This document shows positions 5,961 through 9,944 of a stretch of 9,944 nucleotides of DNA, one piece after another (the first letter of the stretch is position 1; every line of letters begins with the position of its first letter). Where the stretch lies: NCBI GenBank assembly GCA_020342025.1, contig CP070840.1, positions 4,023,261-4,033,204 on the forward strand, read 5' to 3'. Position numbers and translations under genes: made by a program. Source of the DNA: Deltaproteobacteria bacterium (GTDB lineage: Bacteria > Desulfobacterota > DSM-4660 > Desulfatiglandales > HGW-15). Below the pieces are notes generated by a model. It was not told the DNA's origin. It searched no databases and worked only from the letters and a program-made list of their open reading frames with translations.

Positions 5961-7175
5961 TTATTGGTATTTTCTCAGCTGAAACACCTTTTTGTTCTGA
6001 GTGGTCGAGATATAATAAAACTTATCCAGGGGAACATAGACATAGGGAACATCCTCTTTTCGACGATAGAGGAAATGGGAAAGGATCATTCGGTTTGCAG
6101 CTCTGTGCCCAATGATCATGATGTTGTCAGAGGGCCCACTTAGAAAGAGTGCTTTCTTGATACCACGGTCGATTCTCTCTTCCATGGAGGTATAGCCTTC
6201 TCCTTCGGGATAGACGTAATTGTATTTGTCCTTTCTTCTTGCAAAATAGACATGGGGCATAATTTTTCTGATTTCTTCATAACTCATCCCTTCACATATA
6301 CCGCTGTTGATCTCATTGAATTCAGCTAAAGGGACGATGGTACAGGTTTCCTGAATCTTCTTGATAGGTTCTGCGGTTTGAATCGTTCTTTTCTTCTGAC
6401 TTGTGAAAATGCGCGGTATCTTTTTCTTTGCAAAGTGCTCAGCCAAGGCCTTGGCCTGTGCCCTGCCTTTCGCTGTTAAGTCAGCGTCTCCACCAATCCG
6501 GTTTTCCAGGTTAAAATAGGTCTCTCCGTGACGGATCAGATAGAGGTTCTTCACAGTGTCTGTGACCAGGAAATCCCTTATCTGTTCATAATAGGGGATA
6601 TCATGACCGATCTCTTCTTCGAGGATTCTGGTGTGTAATGAATCCAATCTAACGAAATTTCTTTCCGTGCCCAAAGAATGATAAATAGATTCGTAGTAGA
6701 AGATTCGTTCCCCAAAACTCTCCACCGCCTCTTCTCGAGTGAGATGGCCAAACTCTGGCATAGCTATCTTCCTCTGTATACTGGCGTTGAGGATCTCCTG
6801 GTCGTTGTTAATGCATTCAATGAACAGAATAGGGTGGTCGTTCAGCAGGTTCTGAATGGTGTTTCTACGTTTCAAACTCACATTCGTGGCATCCAAAATG
6901 GCCACTTCTCCATCTCTTTTGAGATAGCTCTGTGCCTTGTCTATGTTAATAAGGGCTATCTTTTCCCTGAGGGCCACGCCTTCTTTGTTTTTAGGATCAT
7001 AGAATCCGGCATAAGAAGTATTCTGGGGAATCATTTTCCGCCTCAGATCACCGTTATTGAAAACCCGGGTTCTGATAGAGTCATGCATTAGGTTCTCTTT
7101 GAGTTTGGTGGCTGTAATGGACTTTCCCCTTGCGGGGAGACCGACCATGACGATATAGAGCTTATTGTCCTTCAT
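5961..7175 (-). CDS. bifunctional 6-phosphofructo-2-kinase / fructose-2,6-bisphosphatase
   Basis: This 404-residue enzyme should make fructose 2,6-bisphosphate from fructose 6-phosphate and ATP and also hydrolyse it back. Kinase half (about 5-200): Walker A GLPARGKS (12-19), the NGDLRRK segment (41-47) where eukaryotic enzymes have GQYRRE for sugar phosphate binding, DATN (95-98), and CINND (121-125). Phosphatase half (about 208-400): catalytic LIRHGE (213-218; phospho-acceptor H216), RIGGD (226-230), TSQKKRTIQTAE (258-269), NEINSGICEGM (287-297; acid E295) and GHRA (356-359; H357). All these match the animal and plant enzymes in order. It is shorter than animal isoforms (about 470) because both regulatory tails are missing. 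The ATG at 7175 is the only start after an in-frame TAA; the ribosome-binding site is poor. Sampled stretches run about 42-48% GC against 53-60% in the M16 gene, hinting at transfer. Bacterial homologues are uncommon; the ligand's target here is unknown. Confidence 0.92.
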   Translation of the reverse strand: MKDNKLYIVMVGLPARGKSITATKLKENLMHDSIRTRVFNNGDLRRKMIPQNTSYAGFYDPKNKEGVALREKIALINIDKAQSYLKRDGEVAILDATNVSLKRRNTIQNLLNDHPILFIECINNDQEILNASIQRKIAMPEFGHLTREEAVESFGERIFYYESIYHSLGTERNFVRLDSLHTRILEEEIGHDIPYYEQIRDFLVTDTVKNLYLIRHGETYFNLENRIGGDADLTAKGRAQAKALAEHFAKKKIPRIFTSQKKRTIQTAEPIKKIQETCTIVPLAEFNEINSGICEGMSYEEIRKIMPHVYFARRKDKYNYVYPEGEGYTSMEERIDRGIKKALFLSGPSDNIMIIGHRAANRMILSHFLYRRKEDVPYVYVPLDKFYYISTTQNKKVFQLRKYQ

Positions 7176-7324
7176 GCCTATATGCCTGTAATGTGGGCCA
7201 AAGGTTTTTCCAAAGAAAGATCTTGGAATTTATGTGCAGGCCGCCGGTAAGCTCTCTGGGCTTCAAGCGGAGCCGGAGGCCAGTATCTCTTCGCCTCCCC
7301 GGCCCGTACCGGCCCGGGACGGTC

Positions 7325-7351
7325 CATCAAGGTGATGTCTATCACATCAAG
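7325..7351. promoter_or_regulatory. candidate operator: nested palindromes resembling a CRP/FNR-family site
   Basis: GTGAT-GTCT-ATCAC (7332-7345) is a perfect dyad and, with A7346, closely follows the Escherichia coli CRP core GTGA-N6-TCAC. Overlapping it, TGATGT (7333-7338) and ACATCA (7344-7349) form another dyad. CATCAAG occurs twice 20 bases apart (7325-7331, 7345-7351), about two helical turns. It sits roughly 163 bases from the PFK-2/FBPase-2 start and 144 from the M48 start. No regulator gene is present to assign it to. Confidence 0.4.
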
Positions 7352-7396
7352 TCATCGGCAGGGAGCAAGGCGGCGCAAAAAATTTAGTACAATAGT

Positions 7397-7425
7397 TTTA
7401 CAATATGATAAGGTAGAAGTAAATA
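7397..7425 (+). promoter_or_regulatory. weak promoter candidate for the M48 gene in an AT-rich patch
   Basis: TTTACA (7397-7402, 5 of 6 to TTGACA) lies 17 bases from TAAATA (7420-7425, a poor -10). TATGAT at 7404-7409 is a better -10 but lacks a -35. On the minus strand TTTACT (7423-7418) and TAAAAC (7400-7395) are also 17 bases apart, so the same patch could serve the PFK-2/FBPase-2 gene. The assignment is ambiguous. Confidence 0.25.
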
Positions 7426-7482
7426 TTTTGTGATTCCGCCTCCCTAGGACAGCGCTTGTGTAGAGGCCCTTCGAACTGAGAG

Positions 7483-8730
7483 ATGATACCCATAAACAGA
7501 CTTCTCATTGCCTATCTCGCCATATATTTTCTCACTTCCATAGCAGATCTGATTATAGACGTGATCAATGCAAGAAATCTGAAGAAATACGAAAAACAGG
7601 TGCCTGAACCCTTTCGCGGAATAATAGATGAGGAGGAGTTGGGAAAAATCAATCGATACACCGCCCACAAGATAAATTTTTCCCATGCGGAGACGATCGT
7701 TGGAAAGATCGTCTTTCTTTTCATTATCCTCTCCGGCCTATTACCCTGGTTGGCCGAGGGATTGAAAGATGTTCATTTCGTGCTGGCAGGCCTGATCTTT
7801 TTCGCCATTCCCGGCCTGATTGGAGCTATTGTGGACCTGCCGTTCGACTACTATCATATCTTCGTGATTGAAGAAGAATATGGCTTTAACACGAGAACCC
7901 TCAAAACCTGGCTTACAGACCTACTCAAGTCGCTGCTGATAACAGTGATTATCGGCAGCGTGCTCCTCTCCCTTCTTCTCATTATGGTCAAATACGCGGG
8001 CGGCCGCTGGTGGATCTGGGCCTGGCTCATTTTCTTTTCCTTTCAATTCCTGATGGCAGTCATCTACCCCACAGTGATAGCGCCCATTTTCAACAAGTTT
8101 ACCCCCCTTGAGCAGGAAGGGCTTTCAGAAAAAATAGGGCATCTTGCAGAAAACGAGGGGTTTACCCTCAAGGGTGTCTTCCAGATGGATGCCACAAAAA
8201 GGAGCCGGCATACGAATGCCTATCTATCGGGTTTAGGAAAGAGCAAGAGAATCGTCCTGTTCGATACCCTGATGCAGGCCCACGGAGATGATGAGATTCT
8301 GGCTGTGCTCGCCCATGAGATGGGGCATCTCAGGAGGAATCATATAAAGAAACAGCTTATTATCATGGGCCTTTCCTCCATCGTGCTCTTTTATCTCGCC
8401 TCCGAGATGATTACGTGGCAGAGTATGTATCAATCATTTGGGTTTTCCATTATGCCCGCCTATGCGGGACTCTTTCTCGTGGCCGTTCTATGGGAGCCCG
8501 TCGGCTTTTTCCTCTCCCCCATAGCCATGGCCATTTCGAGACGATTTGAACGAGAGGCGGATCGCCACGCCTTCAAGGTCATGAAGGTAGCCGAGCCGCT
8601 CATATTGGCTTTGAAAAAGATGGCCCGGGATAATCTTTCCAATCTCCGGCCGCATCCCCTCTATGTCTGGTTTAACTACTCTCATCCTCCCCTATTGGAG
8701 AGAATTGAGGCCCTTCAGGGGATGAAATAG
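7483..8730 (+). CDS. M48 family membrane metalloprotease, Ste24 (CAAX prenyl protease 1)-like
   Basis: This 415-residue integral membrane zinc protease likely degrades damaged or misfolded membrane-associated proteins; bacteria of this type lack the farnesylated CAAX substrates of eukaryotic Ste24. The catalytic motif is HEMGH (278-282), with E356 in FEREAD (355-360) as third zinc ligand. The C-terminal YSHPPLLERIEAL (399-411) and the FVIEEEYGFNTRTL segment (127-140) are near-identical to stretches in human ZMPSTE24, placing it with Ste24 rather than HtpX. About seven membrane segments are visible (near 4-26, 70-92, 100-118, 148-168, 175-195, 292-310, 322-344). It is slightly shorter than the eukaryotic proteins (about 450-475) but looks complete. 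The ATG at 7483 has only a GAGAG sequence next to it. It is followed after 116 bases by a BI-1 gene that has its own promoter. Confidence 0.93.
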   Translation: MIPINRLLIAYLAIYFLTSIADLIIDVINARNLKKYEKQVPEPFRGIIDEEELGKINRYTAHKINFSHAETIVGKIVFLFIILSGLLPWLAEGLKDVHFVLAGLIFFAIPGLIGAIVDLPFDYYHIFVIEEEYGFNTRTLKTWLTDLLKSLLITVIIGSVLLSLLLIMVKYAGGRWWIWAWLIFFSFQFLMAVIYPTVIAPIFNKFTPLEQEGLSEKIGHLAENEGFTLKGVFQMDATKRSRHTNAYLSGLGKSKRIVLFDTLMQAHGDDEILAVLAHEMGHLRRNHIKKQLIIMGLSSIVLFYLASEMITWQSMYQSFGFSIMPAYAGLFLVAVLWEPVGFFLSPIAMAISRRFEREADRHAFKVMKVAEPLILALKKMARDNLSNLRPHPLYVWFNYSHPPLLERIEALQGMK

Positions 8731-8772
8731 ACGGTCGTCTCAGGGGCTCACGGCCCGATCAGCAGTTACGAC

Positions 8773-8800
8773 TTGAAGATTCTGCCCGAAAAACTATAAT
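8773..8800 (+). promoter_or_regulatory. sigma70-type promoter for the BI-1 family gene
   Basis: TTGAAG (8773-8778, 4 of 6 to TTGACA) is 16 bases from a perfect TATAAT (8795-8800). Transcription should begin near 8807, giving a leader of about 40 bases that carries a strong GAGGAGGT ribosome-binding site (8834-8841) before the ATG at 8847. A weak GGGC/GCCC hairpin (8744-8747/8753-8756) just upstream could end the M48 transcript. Confidence 0.6.
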
Positions 8801-8846
8801 AAGGAAGAGGAGAAAAAATAGCAGAATAAAGCTGAGGAGGTATTAG

Positions 8847-9554
8847 ATGGCAGAACCGATTTCCGTCCCGAGACCAACGGCAGAGGTCCTGGTCAATGAT
8901 TATGTGCGAGGCGTCTACAACTGGATGTGTATAGGGCTTGCACTGACCGGTTTTGTGGCGTTCTATGTATCCACCAATGCAACCCTATCGCGCCTCGTTT
9001 TCAGCAACAGTTTTATCTTTTTTGGCCTCATATTGGCCCAATTTGCCCTGGTCTTTGCCATAGCCGGGATGGTGAACAGGATGAGCGCCACTACGGCCAC
9101 GGCGCTTTTTGTCATTTATTCCACGCTGAACGGAGTGGTTCTCTCGTTCATTTTCCTAGCCTATACCCGCGCCTCCATATTCAGCACCTTTTTCATCTGC
9201 GCTGCAACCTTTTTGGCATGCAGTATATATGGCTGGATCACCAAGAGAGATCTAACATCCCTAGGCGGGTTTCTCTTCATGGGCCTGATCGGGATCATTA
9301 TCGCCTCAGTGGTTAATTGGTATATCCGGAGCAGTGCCATGAGCATGATTGTGAGCTATATTGGGGTCTTTGTCTTTGTGGGACTGACGGCCTACGATAC
9401 GCAGAAAATAAAGAATATGGCACTCGCCCAGCCTGCTGGCCTAGACGGGGCCGTGATCAGAAAAGGCGCCATCTTGGGGGCACTCTCATTATATCTTGAC
9501 TTCATCAACCTCTTCTTGATGTTGCTCAGGATTTTTGGCCAGAGTCGGGATTAA
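8847..9554 (+). CDS. Bax inhibitor-1 / YccA family membrane protein
   Basis: This 235-residue inner-membrane protein has about seven membrane segments (near 25-42, 53-74, 81-104, 109-128, 138-159, 167-184, 207-229). The family signature is clear: TAYDTQKIK (181-189) with D184, and YLDFINLFLMLLRIFG (216-231) with D218. These two aspartates correspond to the pair that gates pH-dependent calcium leak in the Bacillus subtilis homologue YetJ. Escherichia coli YccA is a substrate and modulator of the membrane protease FtsH, so a role in membrane protein quality control or ion balance is plausible; neither is shown here. The length is typical (220-240). The ATG at 8847 follows a strong GAGGAGGT five bases away. 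The gene has its own good promoter, so it is probably a separate unit from the M48 gene despite the shared theme. Confidence 0.94.
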   Translation: MAEPISVPRPTAEVLVNDYVRGVYNWMCIGLALTGFVAFYVSTNATLSRLVFSNSFIFFGLILAQFALVFAIAGMVNRMSATTATALFVIYSTLNGVVLSFIFLAYTRASIFSTFFICAATFLACSIYGWITKRDLTSLGGFLFMGLIGIIIASVVNWYIRSSAMSMIVSYIGVFVFVGLTAYDTQKIKNMALAQPAGLDGAVIRKGAILGALSLYLDFINLFLMLLRIFGQSRD

Positions 9555-9641
9555 GGCACGCCAGGCCACCAATACATGGAAATCCATAGTAAAAAACGCA
9601 TCTGGGCCCACACCCAAGTCTCCTGAAAGGGTTGAACCCGT

Positions 9642-9944
9642 ATGGAGCCGTCCTATTTGAAGTTGTTTAGGGAAGGGGAGTTCTCTGGGCGCATGGAAAA
9701 GGCGATTGCCCTTATGGCGTCATGCAGCCTCTGTCCGCGCGAATGCAAGGTGAACCGTCTGGAGGGCGAGCTGGGTTACTGCGAAACGGGGAGGAAGGCT
9801 CGGGTTTCCAGCTATAATGCCCATTTTGGCGAAGAATCGCCCCTAGTGGGAAGATATGGGTCGGGGACCATCTTCGTCAGTTCATGCAATCTGCTCTGCA
9901 GTTTTTGTCAAAACTATGAGATCAGCCACTTGAAAGAAGGCGTC
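9642..9944 (+). CDS. PflX-like radical SAM protein, N-terminal part (cut by window end)
   Basis: This open frame runs 101 codons to the window edge without a stop. The protein resembles the PflX/COG1313 group of radical SAM proteins, relatives of pyruvate formate-lyase activating enzyme. The radical SAM motif CNLLCSFCQN (C82-x3-C86-x2-C89) should hold the [4Fe-4S] cluster that cleaves S-adenosylmethionine. Ahead of it lies a second cysteine set, CSLCPRECKVNR (C28, C31, C35) plus C47 in ELGYCETG, characteristic of this group and possibly a second metal site. The function of the family is not established. The ATG at 9642 follows AAGGG (about 9627-9631) at a spacing of about ten bases. A short dyad, GGGTT-G-AACCC (9629-9639), overlaps that ribosome-binding region. 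The gap from the BI-1 gene is 87 bases with no clear promoter, so read-through from 8795 is possible. Confidence 0.88.
   Translation, partial: MEPSYLKLFREGEFSGRMEKAIALMASCSLCPRECKVNRLEGELGYCETGRKARVSSYNAHFGEESPLVGRYGSGTIFVSSCNLLCSFCQNYEISHLKEGV

Larger units (their letters stand above)
7176..7482. other. 307-base divergent intergenic spacer
   Basis: This lies between the starts of the minus-strand PFK-2/FBPase-2 and the plus-strand M48 gene, so it should hold promoters for both. Bases 7225-7320 are GC-rich and include CCGGCCCG twice (7299-7306, 7309-7316). Bases 7325-7351 hold a palindrome cluster and 7376-7430 are AT-rich. No convincing small gene was seen: an open frame at 7193-7387 has a low-complexity Arg/Pro/Ser product and no ribosome-binding site. 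Confidence 0.7.

Noticed and set aside
5919..6143. Plus-strand 74-codon frame after the glycosyltransferase
   Set aside because: It starts within the palindromic repeat and runs antisense to the conserved C-terminus of the PFK-2/FBPase-2.
6678..7091. Plus-strand open frame of 137 codons over the PFK-2/FBPase-2 kinase half
   Set aside because: The opposite strand carries all the expected kinase motifs; this frame shows none.
7299..7316. CCGGCCCG repeated at a 10-base period
   Set aside because: Only two short copies in GC-rich sequence; this is easily chance and has no array structure.
7193..7387. Plus-strand 64-codon frame in the divergent spacer
   Set aside because: It has no ribosome-binding site, an Arg/Pro/Ser-rich product without domains, and overlaps the palindrome cluster and GC-rich spacer.
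9603..9610. TGGGCCCA palindrome between the BI-1 and radical SAM genes
   Set aside because: An 8-base palindrome alone is expected by chance and has no supporting context.

Overview
The window looks like chromosomal DNA from a free-living Gram-negative bacterium. The best guess is Desulfobacterota (the former Deltaproteobacteria) or a near relative. The grounds are the gene repertoire: an HTH/zinc-ribbon regulator of a type common in archaea and deltaproteobacteria, a TraB-family membrane protein, a long secreted M16 peptidase, a WaaE-type sugar transferase, a PflX-type radical SAM protein and a bacterial PFK-2/FBPase-2. This is an inference from gene content; no taxonomic marker is present.

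Layout: a tRNA-Arg(UCU) at 31-107 is followed by a hairpin and a small HTH plus zinc-ribbon regulator (213-494). A promoter-like site then precedes a secreted, duplicated M16 metallopeptidase (684-3725), which sits 29 bases upstream of a TraB/PrgY-like membrane protein (3755-4918), probably in one operon. After a hairpin-rich spacer comes a family 2 glycosyltransferase of the lipopolysaccharide-core type (5114-5899). It converges on a minus-strand bifunctional 6-phosphofructo-2-kinase/fructose-2,6-bisphosphatase (5961-7175). A 307-base divergent spacer with a palindromic operator candidate leads to an M48/Ste24-like membrane protease (7483-8730). A good sigma70-type promoter then drives a Bax-inhibitor-1/YccA-family protein (8847-9554). 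The window ends inside the N-terminal part of a PflX-like radical SAM protein (9642-9944).

Most of the genes fit a loose cell-envelope and protein-quality-control theme: two metalloproteases, a TraB-fold protein that may be a third, a BI-1 protein related to the FtsH modulator YccA, and a sugar transferase. The outlier and most interesting gene is the PFK-2/FBPase-2. It would make and destroy fructose 2,6-bisphosphate, a regulator best known from eukaryotes. All signature residues of both halves appear intact, the eukaryotic regulatory tails are absent, and its base composition looks poorer in GC than that of the M16 gene. No transposon, integrase, CRISPR array or phage gene was seen.
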